64,000 bases of DNA from Primula veris (GCA_963682055.1 OY821751.1:806001-870000); one strand, 5' to 3'. Counted from the stretch's first letter, positions 1 to 12,128 are shown. Notes: generated from the letters alone by a model not told the origin. Numbers and translations are program-made.

Positions 1-857
1 GAACCACAGTTCCAACCTGCTGTTCTGCAGGATTCTGTACAGTTCTGTATTTCTGCATTACTATTCTTTAATAATGTTTATATGTTTTAAAGTATGCAGG
101 ATATATTCTCATATGTTCTTAAAGATTTAATTTATGTATATTGAGAATATTAAATTGATAAGGAAATATGTTGACTAAAGGATATAAGGAGATTAGTTTA
201 TAAAGATATGTTTCTTTTAAATAGGCAATCTAGATCTCTATTCTCATGCAAGTTTTTATCACTTAATTCAATCTTTGTTTTCTATCAAAATCAGTATGAT
301 CTTTTTAAGATTGAATGAAATATGGAGTTAATGTTTCTATATAAATTCAGAAAGATTTTATTTCTAAAAGATACTATCTTATATGACTAACTCCTATTTC
401 CAAGATAGTTATTAACAGGTATTAACTTATGAAGATTGAGGTCAATTCTACGCTGAAGTATATCGTGCAATATGAAAAGATTGAAGTCAATCAAAAGAGT
501 CAAAAGCAATCATCAAGATCTTGAAGAAAGAATATTGTATTTACTCCTTTATATAGTTGATAACTATGCTTGTAAAAAGTGTGTGTTCTAAATTATAAAG
601 AATTCATTCTTGAGAGAATACACAGTGAGCTTTTAAATGGAAAACAATGGTGGGATGCCATTGATATTTTGAGTGATAGTTATAAGGTAGGAGCAATATA
701 GAGATAGGCAGAGAAACCTAGATGGAGTCTGAGAGTTTTTCATTAAGACTTAAATCCTATATTGTAAGCTTTTATAATATTATAATCTGGGTGAATGCTC
801 CGGAGACGTAGCCTAGTTGGGTGAACTCCGTTGTTAAATGTGCGTGTGATTTAATGC
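1..857 (+). repeat. 5' LTR (partial) of deleted Copia element
   Basis: Bases 1 to about 857 match 2212 to about 3068 almost base for base, with scattered substitutions. This is the 5' LTR of a plus-strand Copia element; its first ~125 bp lie left of the window. The LTR homology ends abruptly near 857-866, where the sequence jumps into the downstream ORF relic. The true LTR end, PBS and whole gag-pol are absent, so this is a large internal deletion. Confidence 0.85.
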
Positions 858-861
858 TGGT

Positions 862-1692
862 GTGTTTGATGAGGGAGATACAGCCTATGGGAGGGTGTAT
901 GTGAGGGGTCTCACTTTAGATTTTACCCCTGAGTTGATCAATAAATTTGTAGGTTCTCCTAGTCCTTCTAAAGGTGGTGGTGATTATGACATGAATGTTG
1001 TAGCTCTTGCCATTACAGGCAAGGAAAACCAGTTTAATGGAACTTCCATTAAGACTTCCTCACTTACTCTTAGTGCTGCTGTGTTACATAAGATTGCTAA
1101 GTTTAATTCAACTCCAACCAAACAACCTTCTAGAGTCAACAAGGATATGGCAGTCTTTCTCTTTAAGATCATGTCAAAGATACCAATTAACTTTGGTAAT
1201 CATGTGTTTAATCTCATCAGAGATTTTTGTGATGTTAAGGCTCCTTCCATTCTGCTACCCTTTCCTTGCTTGATCACTGACATACTTCTGTCTTAAGTTG
1301 TACCCACATCTTCCATACATCCAATCCTAAACTCATTTGAAAAACTTACCAAGTGTCCTCCTACCTTGTACATCTCTTCAAAGCTTCTAAAGGAAGGACA
1401 TGTGAATGACATCACTGGTGAGAAAGGGAAAGAAAAGGAGTCAACAAGTGCTCCTTCTAAGAAGAAAGGAGTTAGAAGGAATCTGGAACAGCAGCTTGCT
1501 ATCAATCAAGAGAAGTGGGTTGAGCTAGACACTCATGATTATGAGATTAAAAAGTTGCTTGAAAATCTTACAGAGAGTGACAATGACAGCAGCAGTGATA
1601 GTGGCTACTCTCTAAGCAGTGAGAAAGATGAAGAAATTATAAGAGATCCACCTCTATCAGAAAGACCTCCTTACTCCAGAAGGTCTCTTTAA
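862..1692 (+). pseudogene. Relic of the post-pol ORF of the Copia element
   Basis: Two ORFs in the same frame (862-1296 and 1366-1692) align along their length with residues ~150-429 of the ORF at 23301-24590. Shared blocks include TLDFTPELIN, TSSLTL, TPTKQPSRVNKDMA and LLKEGHVNDI. The N-terminal third is lost in the internal deletion and there is no native start; the in-frame ATG at 862 is incidental. One TAA at 1294-1296 interrupts the frame where the intact paralogue has a CAA codon, consistent with a C-to-T change. The C-terminus is acidic and Ser-rich. The family looks like the 'putative plant transposon protein' domain often annotated in plant genomes; its function is unknown. Confidence 0.8.
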
Positions 1693-2085
1693 ATCCTAAT
1701 TTGTCTGGGTTCTGCCAAATAGGGGGAGAATGAAGTTTATGTGCTCATGTTTATTCCTTTATTTTCAATATGAAATTCTGTATCTGCAAATTCTGTTTTA
1801 AGACTATCTTGTGCCAGTATTTTTGGCCTTATGTTTTCTGCAATTTATTTCTGAATTCAGTTTGTTTTTGAAATTTGAATATGTTCTGAAACTCTGGTGA
1901 ATGGATATTTATTTATGCTTAAATGATGCCTGCTATTCTAACTTGCAAGGGGAGTTTAAATAGTTAACACAAAAGCACTGATAAATTATATGCAGTAAGA
2001 GACTGTGTTTGCTAACAAATTTGCAGGTGGAATGTTTATTAATAAACTTAGATTATTTGTCAAAACCAATGACAAAGGGGGAGAT
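1693..2085 (+). promoter_or_regulatory. Copia 3' region with repeated polypurine tracts
   Basis: This non-coding stretch separates the ORF relic from the 3' LTR. A polypurine tract AAAGGGGGAGAT (about 2074-2085) directly abuts the LTR and is the expected plus-strand primer site. A second tract, AGGGGGAGAA at 1721-1730, lies ~360 bp upstream. The same spacing of extra tracts occurs in the full-length copy at 22914-23286. Confidence 0.75.
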
Positions 2086-3184
2086 TGTTAGGACCAGATT
2101 TCTGTCCCATATACTATTTGTTGTCTATTGATTTGAGATAAATAATCCTAGTTGAATGTTAAGAATTGAGACAGCTTTTTGGTTTCAAGTAAGCTTGCAA
2201 CCTCAGTTGGAACCACAGTTCCAACCTGCTGTTCTGCAGGATTATGTCCAGTTCTGTATTTCTGCATTACTATTCTTTAATGATGTTTATATGTTTTAAA
2301 GTATGCAGGATATATTCTCATATGTTCTTAAAGATTTAATTTATGTATATTGAGAATATTAAAGTGATAAGGAAAGATATTGCCTAAAGGATATAAGGAG
2401 ATTAGTTTATAAAGATATGTTTCCTTTAAATAGGCAATCTAGATCTTTATTCTCATGCAAGTCTTTATCACTTAATTCAATCTTTGTTTCCTATCAAAAT
2501 CAGTATGATCTTTTTAAGATTGAATGAAATATGGAGTTAATGTTTCTATATATATATTCAGAAAGATTTTATCTCTAAAAGATACTATCTTATATGAGTA
2601 ACTCCAATTTCCAAGCTAGTTATTAACAGGTATTAACTTATGAAGATTGAGGTCAATCCTACGCTGAAGTATATCGTGCAATATGGAAAAATTGAAGTCA
2701 ATCAGAAGAGTCAAAAACAATCATCAAGATCTTGAAGAAAGAAGATTGTATTTACTCCTTTATATAGTTGATAACTATGCTTGCAAAAAGTATGTGTTCT
2801 AAATTATAAAGAATCCATTCTTGAGAGAATACGCAGTGAGCTTTTAAATGGAAAATAATGGTGGGATCCCATTGATATTTTGAGTGATAGTTATAAGGTA
2901 GGAGCAATATAGAGATAGGCAAAAAAACCTAGATGGAGTCTGAGAGTTTTTCATTAAGACTTAAATCCTATATTGTAAGCTTTTATAATATCATAATCTG
3001 GGTGAGTGCTCCGGAGACGTAGTCTAGTTGGGTGAACTCTGTTGTTAAATGTGCGTGCTATTTAATTCAAGTACATTTAACTTTACAAGTTCTATCCATC
3101 ATTATACTTAGGTTCCAACCTCAGTTGCAACTGCACTTGGAACCTAACTGCATAACAGCAACTAGAACAGCGGATAGGAATTTC
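2086..3184 (+). repeat. 3' LTR of deleted Copia element
   Basis: Begins TGTTAGGACCAGATTTCTG directly after the polypurine tract and ends GGATAGGAATTTCA, the same termini as the LTRs of the full-length element on the other strand. It is 1099 bp, shorter than the 1263-bp LTRs there. It carries the family's palindromic motifs (GTTGGAAC, GTTCCAAC, GTTGCAAC) near 2205-2235 and 3110-3160. Confidence 0.85.
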
Positions 3185-3684
3185 AGTCTTAGAGTCATGT
3201 TCAAATGTTTATTATTTTTCCGAATTCAGATGAAGCATAAGTATTGTGCCTTTTCCGCTTAAGCTCTGGATATATAATGTGTCATTGTGAATTTATTTAG
3301 ATGATTTTATATTATAAGCAATAGACGTAATGTTACGGAAAAGTCAACAAAATAAAAAAGACATGTAAATAAATCCGTCAACTTCACTACCCTCTGCTGG
3401 AACGAATTTGAAAACCTTCAGAGTACAATAGGGATGATAAAATTGTTGTCGTTTTTAATTTTTCCAACAAAAATTGTTTCAAATTAAATAAAGAACGATT
3501 GACAAAGTTTAATAAGTATGTCAAAATAACGTCAGACTTTAAATAAGGGAAAAAAAATTTGGTATTTTTTTGTATCATTTTAGTCGTTGACGCCTAAACA
3601 TTTTGACTTGTACTCGTTCCGATGGAATTTCATTCTAATAGTCAAATAACTATCATTTAATCTCATCAAAAATTTCATGTTATC
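3185..3684. repeat. Duplicated non-coding segment, copy A left part
   Basis: This stretch aligns with 20027-20785, the region downstream of the 2OGD relic. Landmarks are a shared GTCATGTTCAA block, a TTTTTCCGCTTAAG block, AAATAAAGAAC, and a 'tagtcaaataa' block just before the LINE. The alignment resumes at 8921. I see no gene here. The deleted Copia element sits at its left edge and the LINE at its right edge. Confidence 0.75.
3670..3684. repeat. LINE target-site duplication, left copy
   Basis: The 15-mer AAATTTCATGTTATC is repeated exactly at 8906-8920. The duplicated paralogous region near 20780 has a single related sequence continuing straight into AACTGTTAA, i.e. an empty site, which supports these as the TSDs of the insertion between them. 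Confidence 0.85.
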
Positions 3685-4074
3685 TTAATGGTGGGGAAAA
3701 CCCACTTTTTTATTTATTGATGAGATTAAAAAGTGGGGAAAAAACCAAACAAGAATAAAACAGAGTATCAATAGTGCAGTGAATAGAAATACAGGGGCTT
3801 AAAAACACAAATTAGAACTTCAAATGAACAAAACCAAAAATGTGTGTAATCTCGTAGTCTTCTTGCAACTTTGGGGACTAAACATGTAATAAAGAATACA
3901 TCTCATCCGCTCCACCTCTTCGCCTGGATCAGACAACTCAATCTCAGACCAAATGGATATATATATATAGAGAGAGAGAGAGCCACATCTCCTTTCCTCC
4001 ATCTTGCTGCTTCTAATCCTTCTCATGTTGAAATCGTAAATATAGTTAACCTTTCTTTTCCAGATCTATAATAC

Positions 4075-7000
4075 TTTTTAGTGTTGGTGAGAAATCAGTG
4101 AGGTTGCTAGAGATTTTCAGATCAAGCAAACAGCATAGATTTCCTAGCAAATCAGCAACAGAATTGGCTTATCTAGGCACAAAGCAAATCATATAAGTAT
4201 CCCTTTTTATTAGATCTTTAATTTCGTTGATGATGTATCTGATTTTCCAAGGACCTTTTTGATTATTTTTCAAAATGTTAACCAAAATTAGAGAGTCACT
4301 TTCAATAATTAGATTACTGTAATTTATTGTTTTTAACCTCATTAAGATCACAAAGGCTTCAGCTTCAATACATGACTTGCCCTGTCTACTTGATGAAAAG
4401 CCTTTGACAAAAGTACCTTTTGAGTCACTGAAAAGTCCTCATATATCACTTGAATTAGTAGCACTTTTGAAACAACCATCAACATTTAATTTTATTTAGT
4501 CAGTAGATGGATTTACCCATTTGACTAATTGTATCTTTTTATTTTTTTGAACATGCCTTAGAAGGTGTAGATCACACCAATTCCAGTGAGTAGGAAACAT
4601 TTTATCCTTTCTGATGTGTAGCAAAATTAGATTAATAAGCTCTTTAATAATTTGTTGTTGTGACATATTCTGTTTGTTAAATTTACTTGCACATCTACCT
4701 TTTCAAATTGACCAAATAATGTAAGAGGGAATAATTTTTATGACCTTTTTTTCATCTGCAGTGAGCCTTTTGTATCTAGTAATAACCAAGAAACAAATCT
4801 ACCTCTCAAAGTAAGATTGTTGTAAGAAACTCCCATTAAATTATCAAAATAGCCCCAAACTGCTTTGGTTAGATTACTTTCACTTAGTAGATAACCCATT
4901 TTATTCATATTTGTTGCAGCACTCACATTTACAAGATAGTTGAATGTCAACCCTTTTAACAGAGCTATCCAGTGAAACTGCATTATGTAAGCTCTTCCAA
5001 GCAAAGCAAGAGATTTTCCCTGGTATAAGATTGTCCCAACTAAATCAAAAATCTATCTGTTTGGATGTTTTTCTCTAATTAAATTCCAAGCTGATTTGAA
5101 AGTGAAAACCCCATTTTTTGTATCTTTCCAAATATCTTGATCACTCTCTTCACCAATATAAATGGCCTCTTTGACAAATAAACTTCTATTATAAGTAGGA
5201 ATAAGATTATCAATTTTTTCTTCATACCATTTGCATTGATAGAGAATATCATTAATCTAAATTTTATTGTCTATATTTTGATCCATTAAAGGACCTTCAC
5301 CTATCCAGTTGTCCAAATTCACATAAATGTCTCCCTTGTCAATCAACCATACAATTTGATTTTCAGAGATTTCTTTAGCTTTCATGAATTTAGACCACAG
5401 AGAATTCTGTGTTCTAAACTTCCATCAGAGTTTGAGTGTGAAATCCTAAATAATACGTTTGAAGCTTCTCACACTCAGACCACATTCTTTATTAGGTCTA
5501 CAAATAGACTTCCAGTTCACCCAGTGGTACTTATTTTTTCCTTCTTTATTACCCCATAGAAAATTAGATAGAATTTGATCAATATTTTTAATAATTAGCT
5601 TAGGAGGGTTCACAGCTGCTAGAGTGTAAATAGGAATAGACTGAAGCACTGAAATAATTAAAATTAGCCTTCCCCCCATGTTGAGAATTTGGGTCTTCCA
5701 CCTGATAAATTATTTCTCACTTTGACAATTAATTCATGATAAACAATACATTTTTTATTGTCATGATATAATTTGCAGCCTAGATAAATAAAAGGGGGTT
5801 TTCTCACTGAAATATTGAGTAAGTTCTCACTTGAAGTTTATGAGAGTCAGTCACTTCTTTTGATGCATACATGAAACTTTTATCCAAGTTGATTTCCTGA
5901 CCAGAATCTGTACAATACTGGCTTAAAACCCTCTGAATATGCTTTAAATAATTCATATTAGCACCACTAAAAATAATAATGTCATCAGCAAAAGCCAGAT
6001 AAGTAATAATGTGTTCCGATAGGAGCTTTGAAGGCTCTCTAACTCTTTTTCTCTATAAGCAGATTGAGATTTCTTGTTTGGCATTCTGAGCAAAGAACAA
6101 AAAGATTAGAAGAGAGAGGGTCATATTGTCTTAGACCATTAGTAGCATTAAAGAACCCTATAGAAGCACCATTCACCAAAATAGAAAAGCCATTGCTAGA
6201 AATAATTCTTCAAACTCTATCAATCCATATCTAAGAGAAACCAAATTTTCTTAAGACTGAAATTAGAAAATGTCAAGAAATTTTATCATAAGCTTTCTTC
6301 ATATCTATCTTCAAGGCTATGCTTTTATCACTGTTTTTCTTATTCAATGTTGGGATTAATTCTTGAGCCAATAGAATATTATCAACTATATCTCTTTTGG
6401 CAACAAAACCACATTGATTCTTAGATATAATATGGGGTAGAACAATAGACGATCTAGAAGTCATAATTTTGCATATGACTTTATTACAGAAAGTACATAA
6501 GTTGATAGGTCTAAAGTCGTAAAACTTATCTGCATTGGTCTTCTTAGATCTAAAGTCATAAAACCAGAGAAAAATTGCTTGACTGCTGCTAGAATGTCTT
6601 CCCCAATAATATCCCAACAAGAAGTGAAAAAATGACCATTATACCCATCAATACCTGGGGCACTACTCTTGTTTAAGTCCCAAACTGCACTTTTGACTTC
6701 CTCCATACCAATTTCTCTAATAAGAAAATGATTATCCTACTCTGTAATACACTTATAAATAGCATCCAGACTTTTATAAACAAAATTGGTAGTTCTATTA
6801 GAAGCTAACAATTTTTTTTATAAAAATTGACAGCTTCACCTTGAATATCAACTTTATCAGTTAATTCTTCATTCTGTTCATTTATAATAGTATTAATAAC
6901 ACACTTACTCCTTCTCTTCTTTACTACTCCATGATAGAATTTAGCATTTGCATCTCCTTCCTTTGCCCACTTTAAATTTGCTTTTTGATCCCAGAAATCT

Positions 7001-7970
7001 TCCTCTATTTTAAGTCTATAATTAAGGCCAGCTTTCACCTTATTAAACTCACTCCTATTTGCAGGTGTGGGACTATCTTCATACATTTTCTCTGCTATGA
7101 GAACCTTGTATTCAGCATCAATCACCTTCTAAAATATATTGCCAAAGGTATACTTGCTCCACTTAGAAATTTTTTCTTCAAATATTTTAAATTTAGTACC
7201 AGAGAATATAGAGAACTGCCACCTTTATACGTCCTCCAATTTATTTTAACAACATCTAAAAACTCTTTGTGGCTAAGCCAGAACTTTTGAAAGATGAATC
7301 TTTTAATGTTCTTATCTTCTTCATTTTTGAAAGTCACCAATAGAGTACTGTGATCAGAGTTAGCTTTTGATAAATGTTCAAGAGAAATAGATTTAAAGAG
7401 GTTGCGACAACTCAGATTCACACAAAATTTATCAATTCTTTCTAGAATTAGGTCATCCTCAACTCTATTATTCATCTAAGTGAATCTAGAACCAATATAA
7501 TTGAGCTCAAACCCACCTATTTCATTAATACAATCCAGATAATCATTTGTCCCTTTAAGATTAATAGGTAACCCCCCTGCTTTATCCTCTTCTTTAGACA
7601 TAATATTGAAATCTTCTGCTATAAAACAAATTTGGAGTCTTTCTTGTACCGTACACTTGGCATAAATAGCAGAAACTTGAATGGACAAATTTGAGGAGTG
7701 AACTTTAACACTTAGGTTAATACACTGACTGCATTGAGTAACCACAATTAGCTCTATTTTCAAAGTATGAAACACCCAAATTTTGTTGTCATTTGGAGCA
7801 AAAGCATAGTCAAACCCACTTTTCTTCTATACAAATCCAGTTTATCATTATCCATTTTATGTTCTATACAAATAAGAAACAAAATCTTATTTACCTTGCA
7901 AAGATAATTAATTCTTCTAATGGTAGCTTTATTTCCCACCCCTCTAACATTTCAGATATGTACATTAATC
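4075..7970 (-). pseudogene. LINE ORF2 relic (endonuclease, reverse transcriptase, RNase H)
   Basis: The reading begins near 7960 with NVRGVGNKATIRR, the usual start of plant L1 endonuclease (WNVRG...). It continues through KIWVF (~7780), AIYAK and EDFN (~7600-7670) and SDHSTLLV (~7350). RT follows: a segment with SAPGIDGY (~6650), DFRPINLC and QCGF with NILLAQEL (6273-6620), FADD at 5981-5992, and SIPIYTL...FLW...HWVNWKSIC at 5446-5679. The RNase H-like end has ESDSLILVNIL at 4169-4351, then VPR, a stop, and ANSVADLL. The frame changes many times and holds stops, so no product is expected. The RT catalytic FADD is intact, but the endonuclease 'GDFN' motif reads EDFN. Confidence 0.85.
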
Positions 7971-7979
7971 ATTTATACA

Positions 7980-8797
7980 TTTTTCTTTTCCTCACATTAG
8001 AGGATGATCTTAGACTCATGTGTTGCTTATTTTACTTCTCCTGTAGAATGGCATTTTCTTTCTTTTTTAACTTCTTTTTCTGGATTTTAAATAGGCTTTC
8101 TTCCCAATTTTCGTTTTCTACATCAACTTCAGTTATGGCTGTAATATTACTTTCTATCAATGTATTTCTTCCAAAATCACTATACTTTTCTCTATACAAA
8201 ATTAAGGCCAGGTCAGTATCTTGCTGATCTTGAGTTACATTACTGTCACCAATTTTCCTTTCTTATTTTTCCTATCTAAAGCCATCTTCATCATATTTTT
8301 TAGTTGGGTTAACACACAAAATTTATTCATCTATTAACTCTTCTTCTATTTCTTCTTGACTTATAACTATAACTTATGTACTTTTCTTTGTAGGTACGCT
8401 GAGGGAAGGCTTGCTAGGAGCTTCAATGGGTTCGTGAAAGCAGCGAATTAAAACATGTTTGTGATCAAAGACACCAATAGTATACTTTTCTTTAAGGCCT
8501 AGCTTATTAAATAACTTCCTTATAGCTTCTATTTATGGTCTTCCGTGCGTAAACTTACCTAATAGAGTATACTTGAAAGGCTCTGATAATTGTTTTACGT
8601 CTTCCATAGAAAAATGTATCCAAGGTTCGTCTCTATAGCTTCCAACGTCTTTTAATGCAATATCTGTCTTCTTTGTGTGAGAACTTACTATTGAAGCGAA
8701 GGATTTTTTTAGGAGGATGGTCTGGAGACATGCATTGAGGGTTCCGTTCAGCCATCTTGTTTTTATCTCTCTCCGGCGAAGAACCCGGATCTGTCAT
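7980..8797 (-). pseudogene. LINE ORF1 relic with DUF4283-like segment
   Basis: Reading from an ATG at 8797 gives a short N-terminus (MTDPGSSPERDKNK), then a seven-A run near 8700 where the frame must shift by one base to continue into KSFASIV. Further on are WIHFSMEDV, YTLLGKFTHGRP, a stop, and IEAIRKLFNKLGLK...GVFDHKHVLIRCF. This matches the DUF4283 pattern found in the gag-like ORF1 of plant L1 elements (a nucleic-acid-binding protein). At least one frameshift and several stops make it a pseudogene. I cannot make out a zinc knuckle downstream. Confidence 0.7.
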
Positions 8798-8905
8798 AGC
8801 TGCGGCGGCTAGGGTTATTCACCCTAGTCGTCTCTCTCTTTCTCTCTCTAAAATATATTTACATAAAACCTCTTCAAAATTAGCCTTCTTCATAAATCAT
8901 GCATG

Positions 8906-8920
8906 AAATTTCATGTTATC
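8906..8920. repeat. LINE target-site duplication, right copy
   Basis: Exact repeat of the 15-mer at 3670-3684. The native duplicated sequence (AACTGTTAA...) resumes at 8921. Confidence 0.85.
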
Positions 8921-9740
8921 AACTGTTAATTAAGTTGAGTTTTAACTCTACACATTGCTTTGAAAGAATAAGTATAATGACACCACGAGAAAATATTGAG
9001 TGGAACAGGACCACCAACTCGATCAGTTATCTTGGTCATTTACGATACAAGAAGTTACTCAGTTATCTTTATGGTTGCCTATGTTATTTGGACAATTTAT
9101 TCGAGGTATGGATGTGAACTCAGTGTGTCGTTTATAAATCGCTTGGATGAGATTCTGGTTTATCTCATATTCTTTTCTTGTTTCCCCTTCTAATAAAACA
9201 ACTATTCTCCTGAATAATGCAATACAGTTACAAGCATGAACTGTTTTTCTTCTAGCTTTTGAGTGATTTGCTGTGTATGAGCAATCAAAATAATATTTGG
9301 GTACAATTACAAGTAGTGGCTCTAAGTTACAAACAATTGGTTCTTATTTCTAAGTTTATCAAATACCGTCCCAAAAAAGGGTTGCACTTCATTAAACAAA
9401 ACAGACTCGTTTTGTTATTTATTACGTATTACTTTTTAATACCGCCTCATCTATTTGATTTTGAACTGCACCATAATATTTATGGTCAATATGTAAAAAG
9501 GCATTTGTGGGTTTGGGGTTTTGAAGTTTGTTTGCACTTTGCAGCAAAAAAATAGTTTATGTCCAAAAGAGAAGAACAAAATAACTTAGGGCATGCATAG
9601 AGGATAGATAATTAAGTAGATACACCGAACTTAATTACGTTTTACTGCTATTTACTAACACTTGTATCGCAAACAAAGATTAAACCATGTATCAAAAAAT
9701 TGCACAACCATAAAAAAAAGTTTAAAAGAACTGTAAACAT
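8921..9740. repeat. Duplicated non-coding segment, copy A right part
   Basis: Aligns with about 20786-21560. Shared landmarks include TTTCCCCTTCTAAT, a 'ttttgagtgat' block, TGTGTATGAGCAA, a 'caattggttctt' block, and a block of about 30 bp around AATTAAGTAGATACACCGAA. The two copies differ by many substitutions and indels. Short ORFs in the two copies resemble each other only because the DNA does. Confidence 0.75.
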
Positions 9741-11146
9741 GGAATCTGTATATATTGTAGGAGTACTTAATTAGTTTTATTCACAATCTTTTCGAACAAA
9801 ATTAAAGAATTAAAGCCTAAATTCTGATACTTGACTGTTCATTTCTCATGGGAATGGGATTTGTTTCTAGGACACTACACGTGTTAGGTTGTTAGTAAAC
9901 TTTTTTACTAGCAAAAGACTCGACAAGACGGGCTTATTGTCGCGACGAAATTGGTCGATTTACACTGTCACCTTTTTAAGTAAAGCTAACAGAACTGTAA
10001 ACATTGGTCGATTTATTCGGTTTTATTGACAACTATTTAGTATTCGGTTTAAGATGGAATGTGAAGAATGGCGAGTCGGGTGAAAGATTGTTGGGTCCCA
10101 TGGAATCATGATGAATATGTGAATAAACACCACAAAGAAAACATAGAAAAACGATTAAATCGCGAAGAGTTAGAAGAAAAAAAAAGGGTTCACCTTTGGT
10201 GAGAGAACCATATGCTATGCTAGGAACTTTATAGTTTCCTAGCCAAAACTAACACCTCAAGTCCACAAATAATAAAAAGATGTTAACAAGTCCCAAGTAA
10301 AATAGTACTCAACAAATAACTCGCTCTCTCGTAAATAAATAACACAACGTAAATAAAGAACAGGCTACGGGCCGTGTTCATCAAATCATAGCTTAAAAAT
10401 TAAGGATATCAAACCTATTGGCTGCAATCTAAACAAGGTAGGAAACTTTATCGAATCTCTTACGAAAACATGAAATGTGCAACTATTGCAATCAGTTTGT
10501 TTCAATAGAAACAACCTCTAAAATCAATCTCAATCAGTTTGTATTTGATCCTTGTGATGGAGTGATTTTACAAACCTCAATTATCCTACTATTTGCCATT
10601 TTCAAGGAGAGAAAAAGAAGGAAATAGTGAGAGTGAGACTATTTAGCAGCATTTCTTAATGATGATATGTGTGATTGTGAAATAAAAAAAATCTAAAAAA
10701 AGTCCGGATCCGAAAGAAGAGAGACGATCGGGGTATCACGTTATCAAGCCTGGAGGTAGAGGGGTGCCGAAACACCACTCCTACGTTTATTATTAGGGAA
10801 TTGTTGAAATTAATAAAGGACTCGTAAGTGAAAAAAATAGTTATATCAACATATGGCCGGGTTCGTCGACATTAGCTTTATTCTCAAACAAAAGGTTCAT
10901 AAAAAGAATTAAGATATCAACATATGTTGCTATAAGACCGGATGTGGAAAAGTTTGAAAAAAGAATCTAAATTGTGTAAAAGAACATAGGTTAATTTATT
11001 TACTTATAACTAATACTAATTCTGGTAAGTTTTTACTATTTTTATTTAGATTTTTACTGTAATAAGGGTGTCTCGACTATTTAATATTATTAATAATGAA
11101 ATAGTTGGTTATACCACACCGATTTATAAAAGAAAAAAAAAACTTA
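9741..11146. other. Intergenic, no gene recognised
   Basis: AT-rich DNA with frequent stops in all frames. I see no domain-bearing reading frame, RNA gene or clear element ends before the MITE at 11150. Confidence 0.5.
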
Positions 11147-11149
11147 TCA

Positions 11150-11352
11150 CACTACAAGAAAATAATAGGATAACAACAACCCGTCTGTTACTATACGGCT
11201 TGTTGCAGAAAATTCAGCTACAGTATAACAATATTTATCAACACTAAGCAACAGTTTTTGTTGCTATACTGTTGCTAAATTTCAGCAACAAGCAGTATAG
11301 TATCAGATAAATTGTAATTGAAATGTTGCTATATAGATTTTTTCTTGTAGTG
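11150..11352. mobile_element. CACTA-type MITE, 203 bp
   Basis: Starts CACTACAAGAAAA and ends TTTTTTCTTGTAGTG, the terminal inverted repeat typical of plant CACTA (En/Spm) transposons. It is flanked by the 3-bp duplication TCA at 11147-11149 and 11353-11355, the TSD length of this superfamily. The interior is rich in sub-terminal CAACA/TGTTG inverted repeats and has no coding capacity, so it is non-autonomous. Confidence 0.85.
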
Positions 11353-11427
11353 TCACGTCTCTTGGAGTAAGAGGAAAATGAATCCAAACTATTTGATGGG
11401 AAAAGTAAGTAAACAAGCTCGCCCTTT

Positions 11428-12128
11428 TAATGAATCAATTGGAGTTCTCTCGAGTCATAGGCAGTCTCATGTATATAATGAATTGCACTAGACCAGACAT
11501 AGCAAACTCAGTGAGTAGACTGAGCAGGTACATCAGCAATCTGAATGAGGAACACTGGAAGGCCATAATGAAATTTCTCATATATATGAGGTTTTCAGCC
11601 GATTACGGGCTGCACTATACCATATATCTAGCGGTACTGGAAGGGTATTCAGATGCCAACTGGATATCAGACTCCAATAGCACAAGGTCCACGAGTGGAT
11701 ATGTGTTTATAATGGGAGGAGCTGCTGTGTCTTGGAGATCCTCCAAACAAACGTGTATTCCAAGGTCTACTATGGAATCAGAATTCATAGCATTAGACTT
11801 AGCAACCGAAGAGGAAGACTGGCTGAGAAGTCTATTGGAAGGAATTCCAATGTGGCCAAAACCTGTTCCCACAATAAGCATACATTGTGATAGTCAATCA
11901 GCTATTGCGCGGGCTCAGGATCATATGTATAATGGAAAGTCTCGACATATACGTCGGAGACATAAATCCGTAAGAGAATTGTTATCCAACGGTGTGGTAT
12001 CCTTAGATTTTGTGAGATTAAAGGAAAACATAGCGGATCCATTAACAAAAGGCTTGACTCAAGTGGGAGTCGAGACGTCATCGAACGGAATGGGATTAAA
12101 GCCCATTAAATTGGTGGCCCCCCCATAG
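11428..12128 (+). pseudogene. Copia RT-end/RNase H fragment (second Copia lineage)
   Basis: A 232-residue open frame beginning inside the end of a Copia polymerase: [25 protein letters not shown], then RNase H with [31 protein letters not shown] and [10 protein letters not shown]. It ends with the usual [11 protein letters not shown] tail. Gag, protease, integrase and nearly all of RT are missing upstream, so this is a 5'-truncated 3' end. The frame is open but has no native start. The sequence is clearly different from the Sirevirus-like family in this window. Confidence 0.85.

Larger units (their letters stand above)
1..3184 (+). mobile_element. Internally deleted Sirevirus-like Copia retrotransposon
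   Basis: Two direct LTR copies (partial 1-857 and complete 2086-3184) flank about 1.2 kb that matches only the distal part of the full-length element at 21651-31870: the C-terminal two-thirds of its second ORF, the 3' untranslated region and the polypurine tracts. LTR termini are TG...CA and match those of the full-length copy. Gag, protease, integrase, RT and RNase H are all missing, so the copy cannot move on its own. The LTRs differ from each other by a few percent by eye, so it is older than the full-length copy. TSDs cannot be checked because the left end is outside the window. Confidence 0.85.
3685..8905 (-). mobile_element. Decayed L1-type LINE retrotransposon
   Basis: A ~5.2-kb minus-strand insertion bounded by exact 15-bp TSDs. 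In order from its 5' end (8905 side) it carries an ORF1 with a DUF4283-like segment, then an ORF2 with an apurinic-endonuclease-like domain, a reverse transcriptase with FADD, a C-terminal reverse-transcriptase segment, and a plant-type RNase H segment. This is the layout of plant L1 elements. Many frameshifts and stops break both ORFs, so it is dead. No clear poly-T run, expected on the plus strand just after 3684, is visible; the tail may have been lost. The 3' untranslated part (3685-4075) includes a short TA/GA microsatellite at about 3957-3982. Confidence 0.85.

Noticed and set aside
9259..9555. Conserved small protein shared with 21054-21329
   Set aside because: The resemblance follows from the DNA duplication; the frames lack convincing ATG context, diverge by frameshifts and show no domain.
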